Below, piece by piece: positions 53,668-61,338 of a stretch of DNA of 64,000 nucleotides; position 1 is the first letter of the stretch; each line of letters begins with the position of its first letter. The translations under genes were made by a program, and so were the position numbers. The notes beneath the pieces were generated by a model. It ran no database searches, was not told the origin of the DNA, and was given only the letters and a program-made list of their open reading frames with translations. Source of the stretch: Nocardioides marinisabuli (GTDB taxonomy: Bacteria; Actinomycetota; Actinomycetes; Propionibacteriales; Nocardioidaceae); assembly GCF_013466785.1 (NCBI RefSeq), contig NZ_CP059163.1:1612001-1676000 (forward strand), read 5' to 3'.

Positions 53668-54881
53668 GCGCACGGGTCCTGCTGCACGTCGGCACCCCCA
53701 AGACCGGCACCTCGCACCTGCAGGACGTGCTGTTCCGCAACCGCGAGCGGCTGCTCGAGGCCGGCGTGCTCTACCCCGCCGACCGCTTCGACGCGCACTT
53801 CCTGGCCGCGCTCGACCTGATGCGGCTGCCCTGGGGCGGGCTGGAGACCGAGGCGATCGGGGCCTGGGACGAGCTGGCGGCCCGGGTGCGGGCCCACGAG
53901 GGCACCGCGATCATCAGCCACGAGATCCTCGCCACCGCCTCGCGCAGCCAGGTCGGCCGCGCGCTCGCCTCGCTGGGCCACGACGACGGCACCGAGGTGC
54001 ACGTCGTGGTCTCGGTGCGCGACCTGGTGCGCCAGATCCCCGCCGAGTGGCAGGAGAACGTCAAGCACCGCAGCACCATCACCTTCGAGCGCTTCCTGGC
54101 CGAGCTGCGCGACCCCGAGCGCGCCACCCGCATCGCCACCTGGTTCTGGGGCGTGCAGGAGATCCCCGACATCCTCGACCGGTGGGGCCACGCGCTGCCG
54201 CCCGAGCAGGTCCACGTGGTCACCGTGCCACCGCCCGGCGGGCCCCGCGACCTGCTGTGGCAGCGCTTCTCCCACGCCTTCGGCCTCGACGAGCTCGGCG
54301 AGGTCGAGCTCGACCTCGAGGCCGAGCGGGCCAACCCCTCGCTCGGGGTCCCCGAGACCGCGCTGCTGCGCCGCATCAACAAGGCCGTCAACCCGGTCCT
54401 CGACCCGCCCGACTACCGCCCGCTGGTGCGCGAGCTGCTGGCCCACCAGACCCTCTCGGCGCGCACCCGCTCGGCCCGCCTGGGCCTGCCGCCCGACGTG
54501 CACCCCTGGGCCGAGGAGCTGGGCCACGCCTGGGTCGCCGAGCTGCGCGAGCGCGGCTACACGGTGGTCGGCGACCTCGACGACCTCACCGGCGCCCCCG
54601 CGGCCCCGCACTGGGCCGACCCCGACTCCCCGCGGGAGAGCCAGGTGGCCGCCGCGGGCGTCGACGCGATCCGGGCGCTGCTGCTCGACAACGCGCGGCT
54701 GCGCCACGAGGAGGCCCGCCTGCACGGCGAGGTCGACCACCTGCGCCGCGAGCTCGACGCCGCGCGGCCGGTGCAGCGGGCCAAGGAGCGCGCCCTGCGC
54801 GTCGTACGACGCTCACGCGCGGGTCGCGCGCTGCACCGCGGCTACCGGGTGGTCAGGGGCCGCAGCTCGCGCTCGGCGTAG
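53664..54881 (+). CDS. sulfotransferase-like protein 2
   Basis: 405 aa. TPKTGTSHLQ at residues 11-20 is the phosphosulfate loop; HVVVSVRDLVRQIPAEWQENVKH parallels copy 1. It has an extra C-terminal coiled-coil (LRHEEARLHGEVDHLRREL) and basic tail. AGGAGG lies before the GTG, which overlaps the upstream stop. The last 40 bases overlap the 3' end of the convergent EcsC gene. Confidence 0.85.
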   Translation: MSARVLLHVGTPKTGTSHLQDVLFRNRERLLEAGVLYPADRFDAHFLAALDLMRLPWGGLETEAIGAWDELAARVRAHEGTAIISHEILATASRSQVGRALASLGHDDGTEVHVVVSVRDLVRQIPAEWQENVKHRSTITFERFLAELRDPERATRIATWFWGVQEIPDILDRWGHALPPEQVHVVTVPPPGGPRDLLWQRFSHAFGLDELGEVELDLEAERANPSLGVPETALLRRINKAVNPVLDPPDYRPLVRELLAHQTLSARTRSARLGLPPDVHPWAEELGHAWVAELRERGYTVVGDLDDLTGAPAAPHWADPDSPRESQVAAAGVDAIRALLLDNARLRHEEARLHGEVDHLRRELDAARPVQRAKERALRVVRRSRAGRALHRGYRVVRGRSSRSA

Positions 54882-55534
54882 CGCCCGATGCGCCAGGTGG
54901 CGTAGCCGTCGGCACCCATGCCGACCACGCCCCCGACCACCGGCACGCGACGACCGACGGTGACCGCGAGCCGCTTGCCCAGGATGCGCGAGACGATGTC
55001 GTCGGCCACGGCCGCCGAGACGGCCCGGTCGAGCGCCTGGTCGGGCTCGGGGCCGGTGGCCAGGTCGGCCGGGTGGGCGGGGATCGTGCCGGCCTTCACC
55101 AGGCGCGCCACGCTGTCCTCGCCGAGCAGGCAGACCAGGATCGCGTTGCGCACCCGCGGATCGGCGAGGTCGTAGCCGCGCAGGTGGGCGATGCCGGCGA
55201 TCATCCGGCACTGCACCAGCGCCAGGCCGGTGATGTTGGCGGGGATCGCGACGGCGGCGGTGACCACGCCGCCGAGGTTGGTCAGGAACCCCTGGGCGCC
55301 GGCGTAGCGCACGTGGTTCTCGATCACCTCGTGCACGCCCTTCTCGACGTCGCCGTGCTGCTCGCGCAGCTGCTCGTCGGCGGCGGCCGCGGCGGGCGGG
55401 AGCGGGCCGACCCCGCTGATGGCGCGGTGCAGCGCCTCCCGCACGAACGACGACGTCAGCCCCGGCGCCATCCCGGTCACCCGGGGCGCCAGCCGGCGAC
55501 CGATCTGCCCGGTCAGGGCTCCTCGCTTGCTCAC
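54842..55534 (-). CDS. EcsC family protein
   Basis: 230 aa. Hydrophobic central region (GFLTNLGGVVTAAVAIPANITGLALVQCRMIAGIAHLRGYD) and the C-terminal VPVVGGVVGMGADGYATWRIGRYA are typical of EcsC-domain proteins, whose function is poorly known. GTG 55534 is 7 nt after TAGGAT. Confidence 0.88.
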   Translation of the reverse strand: MSKRGALTGQIGRRLAPRVTGMAPGLTSSFVREALHRAISGVGPLPPAAAAADEQLREQHGDVEKGVHEVIENHVRYAGAQGFLTNLGGVVTAAVAIPANITGLALVQCRMIAGIAHLRGYDLADPRVRNAILVCLLGEDSVARLVKAGTIPAHPADLATGPEPDQALDRAVSAAVADDIVSRILGKRLAVTVGRRVPVVGGVVGMGADGYATWRIGRYAERELRPLTTR

Positions 55535-55541
55535 GCCACCG

Positions 55542-55547
55542 ATCCTA
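55542..55547 (-). promoter_or_regulatory. -10 box, EcsC protein
   Basis: TAGGAT, 7 nt before GTG 55534. Confidence 0.6.
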
Positions 55548-55606
55548 CGAACCACCCGGTCACCCCCCACCTCCTTCCGGGTCTGTGATCGAGGTGGCGT
55601 GCTCGT

Positions 55607-55612
55607 TAACGT
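55607..55612 (+). promoter_or_regulatory. -10 box, aat
   Basis: TAACGT, 7 nt before GTG 55620. Confidence 0.6.
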
Positions 55613-55619
55613 TCGACGA

Positions 55620-56300
55620 GTGCCGATCGAACCCCCCGCCTCGCCGTGGTCGTTCGGCGACCCGCGCCGCTTCGACGCGCGCGACGACCTGGTGGGCGTC
55701 GGCGCCGACCTCGAGCCGGGCACCCTGCTCTCGGCGTACCGCCAGGGCCTCTTCCCGATGCCCTCGGGCCACGCCGGCGACCCGATGTACTGGTTCTGCC
55801 CGGTCGAGCGCGGGGTGCTGCCGCTCGACGGGCTGCACGTCTCCCGCTCGCTGCGCCGCTCGGTGCGCACCTTCGAGACCCGCGTCGACACCGCCTTCGA
55901 GCAGGTCCTCGACGCCTGCGCCGACCCGCGCCGGCCCTCCGGCTGGATCGACGACGACATCCGCGAGGCCTACCTGTGCCTGCACGACCTCGGCTGGGCG
56001 CACAGCGTCGAGACCTGGCACGAGGGCCGGCTGGTCGGCGGGCTGTACGGCGTGGCGACCGGTGGGCTCTTCGCCGGCGAGTCGATGTTCCACCACGAGA
56101 CCGACGCCTCGAAGGTCGCCCTGGTGGCGCTGGTGGGCCTGCTCGACGACGAGCACGCCGCCGACCGGCTGCTCGACGTGCAGTGGAGCACCGCCCACCT
56201 GGCCAGCCTCGGGGTGGTCGAGATCGAGCGGGCGGAGTACCTGCGACGCCTGGCCGTGGCGGTCGCGTTGCCGCTGCCGAAGGTCTTCTCCGACGCCTGA
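55620..56300 (+). CDS. aat: leucyl/phenylalanyl-tRNA-protein transferase
   Basis: 226 aa. It adds Leu or Phe from tRNA to N-terminal Arg/Lys of proteins, marking them for ClpAP/ClpS degradation (N-degron pathway). Blocks YRQGLFPMP, WFCPVERGVLPLD, GWIDDDIREAYLCLHDLGWAHSVE and LYGVATGGLFAGESMFH are diagnostic. GTG 55620 is 7 nt after TAACGT; GTG 55599 lies upstream of that box and was rejected. Confidence 0.95.
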   Translation: MPIEPPASPWSFGDPRRFDARDDLVGVGADLEPGTLLSAYRQGLFPMPSGHAGDPMYWFCPVERGVLPLDGLHVSRSLRRSVRTFETRVDTAFEQVLDACADPRRPSGWIDDDIREAYLCLHDLGWAHSVETWHEGRLVGGLYGVATGGLFAGESMFHHETDASKVALVALVGLLDDEHAADRLLDVQWSTAHLASLGVVEIERAEYLRRLAVAVALPLPKVFSDA

Positions 56301-56332
56301 ACCCGCCCCGTCCCCCCTCCCAGGAGCTGACC

Positions 56333-56797
56333 GTGCACCACCCCCTCCGTCCCCTCCACCGCTCCGCCCTGCGCCCGCTGGCCGGCGTCGCCGGGCTGGC
56401 CCTCGTCCTGGGCGGCGCTGCCGCCTGCGGCAGCGACGAGCCCTCCGCCGCGCCCGAGGACGCCTCCCAGGAGGACTTCTGCCAGGTCTACGCCGACATC
56501 GAGTCTGACGGCGGCGAGGACCTCGACAGCGTCAAGGAGGCGGTCGAGCAGCTCATCGAGGTCGGCACCCCCGACGACATCCCCGACGAGGCCCGCGCGG
56601 GCTTCGAGACCCTCGGCGAGCTGGTGCGGGAGGCGGACGACGAGACCGACCTCGAGACCCTGGGCGAGGACCTGGGCCCGGAGGTGCAGGGCAGCTTCGT
56701 GGCCTTCCTCGGCTACGTCACCGAGACCTGCGCCGACGAGCTCGACCTGCCCACCGCGGACGACCTCGGCCAGCTCGACCCCGACCTGCAGGAGTAG
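56333..56797 (+). CDS. small acidic lipoprotein, paralogue 1
   Basis: 154 aa. Signal peptide ending in the lipobox GGAAACGSD, then a very acidic helical domain with two further cysteines (DFCQVYADI and ETCADEL). Resembles the protein at 56988 in length, lipobox, FC motif and the DDIPDEARAGFETL segment. AGGAG 6-7 nt before the GTG. Function unknown. Confidence 0.82.
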   Translation: MHHPLRPLHRSALRPLAGVAGLALVLGGAAACGSDEPSAAPEDASQEDFCQVYADIESDGGEDLDSVKEAVEQLIEVGTPDDIPDEARAGFETLGELVREADDETDLETLGEDLGPEVQGSFVAFLGYVTETCADELDLPTADDLGQLDPDLQE

Positions 56798-56801
56798 GGC
56801 C

Positions 56802-56890
56802 GAGCAGTCACTTGTGAACCCTCGAGCGGTCACTTTCGAACCCGGCCGTGGGTCGAAAGTGACTGGTCGGTGGTTCAGAAGTGACCGCTC
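56802..56890. repeat. 22-bp repeat, family C, locus 1 (two units head-to-head with two)
   Basis: Units 56802-56823 and 56824-56845 in one orientation, one central base, then 56847-56868 and 56869-56890 in the other. Units carry GAA(A/G)(A/G)TGAC and end in GACCGCTC or GACTGGTC. Fills most of the space between the two lipoprotein genes. Confidence 0.9.
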
Positions 56891-56987
56891 GGCCGGCGGC
56901 GCCGTTCAGGTTCCTCTCGGGAAGGTGTGGCACCGTCGAGGGCTGCGTCGGGCGGCTGCCCGGCGCCCTCGATCGGAAGGACCCCCC

Positions 56988-57485
56988 GTGAAGCACGCTC
57001 TCGCCCCCCTCGCGGTGCTCGTCGCCCTGACGGCCACCGCCTGCGGCTCCGACGACGAGACGAACGACGCGGCCGCCGAGCCCACGACGGCGTCGTCGGC
57101 CTCGGCCGGCGGCGAGCCGGGCAGCGACGCCGCGTTCTGCACCGCGCTCGTCGGCAACGGCGCCCTGGAGGACGGCTCGGACGTCGAGCAGCTCGAGGCC
57201 GGCCTGACCGCCAGCGGCATCCCGGACGACGCTCCGCAGGACGCCGCGAAGGGCTTCGACGTCTACCTCGACATCCTCGCCGACATCGACGCCGACGCCA
57301 GCGCCGAGGACCTCGCGGCCATGGACGACTTCGACCTCTCCAAGGCCCAGCAGGACCAGATGAACGCGCTGGTGCAGTACGCCGGCGCGACGTGCGCCGA
57401 GACCGGCACCGAGGGCGGTGCCGAGGACGGCACCGACGAGGAGTCGGCGCCCGCCGAGGAGCAGGACGGCTCCTCCGAGCAGTGA
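56988..57485 (+). CDS. small acidic lipoprotein, paralogue 2
   Basis: 165 aa. Lipobox TATACGSDD, Thr/Ser/Ala-rich linker, helical domain with AFCTALVGNGA and GATCAETG cysteines, and a Glu/Gly-rich tail. Related to the preceding lipoprotein. GGAAGG 7 nt before the GTG. Function unknown. Confidence 0.82.
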   Translation: MKHALAPLAVLVALTATACGSDDETNDAAAEPTTASSASAGGEPGSDAAFCTALVGNGALEDGSDVEQLEAGLTASGIPDDAPQDAAKGFDVYLDILADIDADASAEDLAAMDDFDLSKAQQDQMNALVQYAGATCAETGTEGGAEDGTDEESAPAEEQDGSSEQ

Positions 57486-57498
57486 GCAGCGGCCCCTG

Positions 57499-57834
57499 CT
57501 AGACGACCTGGGGCGGTCGGCCGGTCTCGCTGACCATCGGCCGGCCGGCCGCCTGCCAGTCGAGCATCCCGCCGTCGAGGTTGACCACGTCGTGGCCCTG
57601 CTGGCCCAGCCACGCCACGGCCTGGGCCGAGCGGCCCCCGATGCGGCATACGACCAGCACCTGGCCGTCGGGCACCTCCCCGACGCGGGCCCCGAGCTCG
57701 CCGAGCGGGATGTGCACGGCGCCGTCGATGTGGCCGTGCTCCCACTCCGCGGGTTCGCGGACGTCGAGCACCCCGAGGCCGTCGGGCACCGGGTCGGGCA
57801 CGCCGTCTACGTGGACGGTCGGGATCGTGGTCAT
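57499..57834 (-). CDS. rhodanese-like domain protein
   Basis: 111-aa single-domain rhodanese with LDVREPAEWEHGHIDGAVHIP and active-site loop VCRIGGRS (catalytic Cys). Sulfurtransferase or persulfide-handling role. Ribosome site GGGAGGAA before the ATG; -10 TAGGAT at 57861-57866. Divergent from the chromate transporter. Confidence 0.93.
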   Translation of the reverse strand: MTTIPTVHVDGVPDPVPDGLGVLDVREPAEWEHGHIDGAVHIPLGELGARVGEVPDGQVLVVCRIGGRSAQAVAWLGQQGHDVVNLDGGMLDWQAAGRPMVSETGRPPQVV

Positions 57835-57860
57835 GGGTTCCTCCCCTGGACGACCCGTCC

Positions 57861-57866
57861 ATCCTA
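57861..57866 (-). promoter_or_regulatory. -10 box, rhodanese (short leader)
   Basis: TAGGAT 26 nt before ATG 57834; the leader has GGGAGGAA. Confidence 0.5.
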
Positions 57867-57892
57867 GGGCCGCCGGCGGACCTGCGCGCCCG

Positions 57893-57898
57893 TAGTCT
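57893..57898 (+). promoter_or_regulatory. -10 box, chrA
   Basis: TAGTCT, 6 nt before GTG 57905. Confidence 0.6.
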
Positions 57899-57904
57899 CC
57901 TCGC

Positions 57905-59263
57905 GTGAGCCGACCCGCTGGCGACGTCATCGCGCTGCGTGCCGCAGCGCGGGTGTGGTTCGCGATCTCGCTGCAGACCTTCGGCGGCCCGGCGGGCCAG
58001 ATCGCGGTCATGCAGCGGGTGCTCGTCGAGGAGACCCGCTGGATCGGCCAGCAGCGCTTCCTCTTCGCGCTGTCCTACTGCACCCTGCTGCCAGGTCCCG
58101 AGGCCCAGCAGCTCGCGACGTACGTCGGGTGGCTGCTCAACGGCGTGCGCGGGGCGCTGGTCGCGGGCGTGCTGTTCATCCTGCCCGGGGTCGTGGCGCT
58201 GCTGGTGCTCTCCGGCGTCTACGTGACGTACGGCGAGACCACGCTGGTGCAGGCGCTGTTCCTGGGGCTGGCGCCCGCGGTGGTCGCGATCGTCGCGCAG
58301 GCGGTGGTGCGGGTGGCCCGCCGGGCGCTGGTACACCGCTCGCTGCTCGGTGTGGCGGTGGCCTCCTTCGCCGCGCTCGCCCTGCTCGGCGTGCCCTTCC
58401 CCGCGGTGGTGGCCCTGGCCGGGCTCGTCGGGTGGCTGCTCTCGCGGGTGCTGCCCGGTCTCGCCCGGCCGGCGGCGCCCGCGGCCGGGGGCGGCCCGCC
58501 GCCGCTCATCGCCGACGACGCGCTGCACAGCGAGCCGCCGGGGGCGCGCCGCTCGGGCCTGGTCCTGGCGGTGGGCCTGACCCTGTGGGCGGCCCCGGTG
58601 GTGGCGGCGGCGCTGCTGCTGGGCCGCTCGAGCATCCTGGTCGACCAGGGCCTGTTCTTCTCCGGCGCGGCGCTGGTCACCTTCGGCGGTGCCTACGCCG
58701 TGCTGGCCTACGTCGCGCAGCAGGCCGTGGAGGTCTACGGCTGGCTGGGGCCCGGCGAGATGGTGCGCGGCCTGGCGCTCGCCGAGACCACGCCGGGGCC
58801 GCTGGTGATGGTCGTGCAGTTCGTCGCCTTCGTCGGCGCCTACCGCGCACCGGGCCCGCTGGACCCGTGGGTGGCGGCGGTGCTGGCCGCGCTGCTGACC
58901 ACGTGGGTCACCTTCGTGCCCTGCTTCCTCTTCATCCTGCTCGGGGCGCCGTACGTCGAGCGGTTGCGCGGCAACCGCGCCCTGGCCGGCGCGCTGGCCG
59001 GGATCACCGCGGCCGTGGTCGGGGTGATCGCCCACCTGGGCCTCTACTTCGCGCTGCACACGCTGGTGCGCAGCACCGGGACGGCCGCCTGGGGGCCGTT
59101 CTCGGTCGAGTACCCGCTGCTCGACACGGTGCGCTGGCCGGCGCTCGCCGTGGCCCTGCTCGCCGCGGTGCTGGTGCTGCGGCTCGACTGGCCGGTGCTG
59201 CGGGTGCTGGGCGTGTGCGCGGCGGCGGGCGTGGTGCTCGGGCTCAGCGTCGGGGTCGGGTAG
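57905..59263 (+). CDS. chrA: chromate transporter, long-chain ChrA type
   Basis: 452 aa with two homologous CHR halves. N-half FGGPAGQIAVM and LPGPEAQQLATYVGW, C-half FGGAYAVLAYVAQQAV and ETTPGPLVMVVQFVAFVGAY are the paired CHR motifs. Exports chromate from the cytoplasm. GTG 57905 is 6 nt after TAGTCT. Confidence 0.95.
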   Translation: MSRPAGDVIALRAAARVWFAISLQTFGGPAGQIAVMQRVLVEETRWIGQQRFLFALSYCTLLPGPEAQQLATYVGWLLNGVRGALVAGVLFILPGVVALLVLSGVYVTYGETTLVQALFLGLAPAVVAIVAQAVVRVARRALVHRSLLGVAVASFAALALLGVPFPAVVALAGLVGWLLSRVLPGLARPAAPAAGGGPPPLIADDALHSEPPGARRSGLVLAVGLTLWAAPVVAAALLLGRSSILVDQGLFFSGAALVTFGGAYAVLAYVAQQAVEVYGWLGPGEMVRGLALAETTPGPLVMVVQFVAFVGAYRAPGPLDPWVAAVLAALLTTWVTFVPCFLFILLGAPYVERLRGNRALAGALAGITAAVVGVIAHLGLYFALHTLVRSTGTAAWGPFSVEYPLLDTVRWPALAVALLAAVLVLRLDWPVLRVLGVCAAAGVVLGLSVGVG

Positions 59264-59283
59264 CCGCTGCCGCATGCCGCCGC

Positions 59284-59289
59284 TATCAT
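59284..59289 (+). promoter_or_regulatory. -10 box, CmtR-like sensor
   Basis: TATCAT, 6 nt before ATG 59296. Confidence 0.6.
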
Positions 59290-59295
59290 CGGCGC

Positions 59296-59661
59296 ATGAC
59301 GATGATGAGCGCGGGTCCGTGCGCGTCGCTCGGCTCCGCCGCCGCCCTCTTCCACGGCTTCTCCGACCCCTCCCGCCTCGCCATCCTGCGCCGGCTGGCG
59401 CAGGGCGAGCAGCGGGTCACCGACCTGGTCGCCCACCTGGGCCTGGCGCAGTCCACTGTCTCGCAGCACCTGGCCTGCCTGCGCGGCTGCGGGCTCGTCG
59501 ACTCGCGACCCCAGGGGCGGGCCTCGGTGTGGTCCCTGGCCCACGGCGCGGAGCTCGACGACCTGTGGGTCGCCGCTGAGCGCCTCTTGGCCGCCACCGG
59601 CGAGGCGGTCGCGCTGTGCCCGAGCTCGGCCCCCGCCGCCGCCACGGGGGTCGACCGGTGA
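59296..59661 (+). CDS. ArsR/SmtB family metal sensor, CmtR-like
   Basis: 121-aa winged-helix repressor (SDPSRLAILRRL, AQSTVSQHLACLRGCGLV). Cysteines C61 and C65 in the recognition helix plus C108 near the C-terminus reproduce the ligand pattern of the Cd/Pb sensor CmtR (C57, C61, C102); C9 is additional. This predicts sensing of a soft divalent metal. Start overlaps the -10 TATCAT by 6-nt spacing; stop overlaps the CDF gene start. Confidence 0.92.
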   Translation: MTMMSAGPCASLGSAAALFHGFSDPSRLAILRRLAQGEQRVTDLVAHLGLAQSTVSQHLACLRGCGLVDSRPQGRASVWSLAHGAELDDLWVAAERLLAATGEAVALCPSSAPAAATGVDR

Positions 59662-60317
59662 GCGCCACCCGGCATGCGACGATCCTGGGCGCCGAGGAGC
59701 GGGCGCGCCTGGGCCGCCGCGCCCAGCAGCTGGCGGCGGTCTCGGTGGTCTACAACTGCGTCGAGGCGGTCGTGGCGATCGCCGCAGGGATGGTGGCCGG
59801 CTCCGTGGCCCTGGTCGGCTTCGGCCTCGACTCCCTCGTCGAGGTGTCGTCGGGGCTGATCATCCTGTGGCAGTTCCGCCACGCCCTGCCCGAGTCGCGC
59901 GAGCGGGTGGCGCTGCGGCTGATGGCGATCTCCTTCTTCGCGCTCGCCGGCTACGTGGCGTGGGAGTCGCTGCGCGCCCTGGTCGGCTCCCACGAGCCGG
60001 ACACCTCGACGGTCGGCATCGTGCTGGCGTCGCTGTCACTGGCCGTGATGCCGTTCCTGTCGTGGGCGCAGCGGCGTACCGGCCGGGCGCTCGGCTCGGG
60101 CGCCGTCGTGGCCGACTCCACCCAGACCCTGCTGTGCACCTACCTGTCGGCGGTGCTGCTGGTCGGGCTGGTCCTCAACGCGACGCTCGGGTGGTCGTGG
60201 GCCGACCCGGTCGCGGGCCTGGTCATCGCCGCGGTTGCGGTGCGCGAGGGCCTCGAGGCCTGGCGCGGCGAGGCCTGCGGGTGCGCGCCGGCGCCGGGGG
60301 AGCCGGGCTGCTCCTGA
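59658..60317 (+). CDS. cation diffusion facilitator-like transporter
   Basis: 219 aa with about five or six membrane helices; GFGLDSLVEVSSG and VADSTQTLLCTYLS correspond to metal-site segments of CDF exporters, but the usual cytoplasmic C-terminal domain is missing and the protein ends in a Cys-rich tail CGCAPAPGEPGC. Probably exports the metal sensed by the CmtR-like repressor whose stop overlaps its GTG. Confidence 0.88.
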   Translation: MSATRHATILGAEERARLGRRAQQLAAVSVVYNCVEAVVAIAAGMVAGSVALVGFGLDSLVEVSSGLIILWQFRHALPESRERVALRLMAISFFALAGYVAWESLRALVGSHEPDTSTVGIVLASLSLAVMPFLSWAQRRTGRALGSGAVVADSTQTLLCTYLSAVLLVGLVLNATLGWSWADPVAGLVIAAVAVREGLEAWRGEACGCAPAPGEPGCS

Positions 60318-60332
60318 CCGCCCGGCCCGCGG

Positions 60333-61199
60333 TCACTTCAGCAGCTTGCTCATCCGGCGGTCGGCCAGCGGCTTGCCGCCGGTCTGGCAGGTGGGGCAGT
60401 ACTGCAGGCTGGAGTCGGCGAAGGAGACCTCGCGCACGACGTCGCCGCAGACCGGGCAGGCCTCGCCGGTGCGGCCGTGCACCGCGAGGTGGGTCTTCTT
60501 CTCGCCCTTCAGCTCGCTGGCCGCCAGCCCGCGGGAGCGGTCGACGGCGGCGCCGAGGGTCTCGCGCAGGGCGTCGTAAAGGACGGTGAGCTCGTCGTCG
60601 TCGAGCGAGGAGGCCGGCTTGTACGGCGACATCCGCGCCGCGTGCAGGATCTCGTCGGAGTAGGCGTTGCCGATGCCGGCGATGGTGCCCTGGTGGCGCA
60701 GCACCCCCTTGAGCTGCTTGCGGCCCTCGGCCTGCAGGATCTCGCCGAGCCGCTCGCGGGTGAAGTCGTCGGTCAGCGGGTCGGGGCCCAGGCTGGCGAT
60801 GCCGGGCACGTCGAGCGGGTCGCGCACGACGTACATCGCCAGGCTCTTACGGGTCCCGGCCTCGGTGACGTCGAGGCCGGTCTCGTCGTCGAGCACGATG
60901 CGGGCCGCGATCGTCGACCTCGGGCTCGGCTTGGGCGGGGTCGCGGGCACCTCGTCGCGCCAGCGCACCCAGCCGGCGCGGGCCAGGTGCATCACCAGGT
61001 GGGTGCCGGAGAGGTCGATGTCGAGGAACTTGCCGTGCCGGGTGACCCCGTCGACCAGCACGCCCTCGAGCGCGGTCAGGGGCGGGTCGAAGGTCTTGAG
61101 CGCGCTGAACTGGGCCAGGTGCACCTTCGTGACCGCTCGCCCCTGCAGCCGGCCCCCCAGGTCGAGGGCCAGCGCCTCCACCTCGGGCAGCTCCGGCAC
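60333..61199 (-). CDS. Fpg/Nei family DNA glycosylase
   Basis: 288 aa. N-terminal PELPEVE supplies the catalytic Pro2 and Glu3, the H2TH region is QGTIAGIGNAYSDEIL, and a C-terminal zinc finger CPVC...CPTC is complete. Excises oxidised bases and nicks the strand. Fpg versus Nei specificity is not decided here. GTG 61199 is 6 nt after TAGAGT. Confidence 0.93.
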   Translation of the reverse strand: MPELPEVEALALDLGGRLQGRAVTKVHLAQFSALKTFDPPLTALEGVLVDGVTRHGKFLDIDLSGTHLVMHLARAGWVRWRDEVPATPPKPSPRSTIAARIVLDDETGLDVTEAGTRKSLAMYVVRDPLDVPGIASLGPDPLTDDFTRERLGEILQAEGRKQLKGVLRHQGTIAGIGNAYSDEILHAARMSPYKPASSLDDDELTVLYDALRETLGAAVDRSRGLAASELKGEKKTHLAVHGRTGEACPVCGDVVREVSFADSSLQYCPTCQTGGKPLADRRMSKLLK

Positions 61200-61205
61200 G
61201 GGCCC

Positions 61206-61211
61206 ACTCTA
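61206..61211 (-). promoter_or_regulatory. -10 box, Fpg/Nei glycosylase
   Basis: TAGAGT, 6 nt before GTG 61199. Confidence 0.6.
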
Positions 61212-61326
61212 GGCCGCGGGCCGTGCCCCTGGTGGTGACTCCGGCGCCACACGCGGGCGCACGACCCGGCGCCGATCGGCGCTACGACTCGCTAGCGATG
61301 TATGCCGCCGGCGCTAGAGATCCCGA

Positions 61327-61332
61327 TACCGT
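61327..61332 (+). promoter_or_regulatory. -10 box, AAA ATPase
   Basis: TACCGT, 6 nt before GTG 61339. Confidence 0.55.
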
Positions 61333-61338
61333 CCGATC

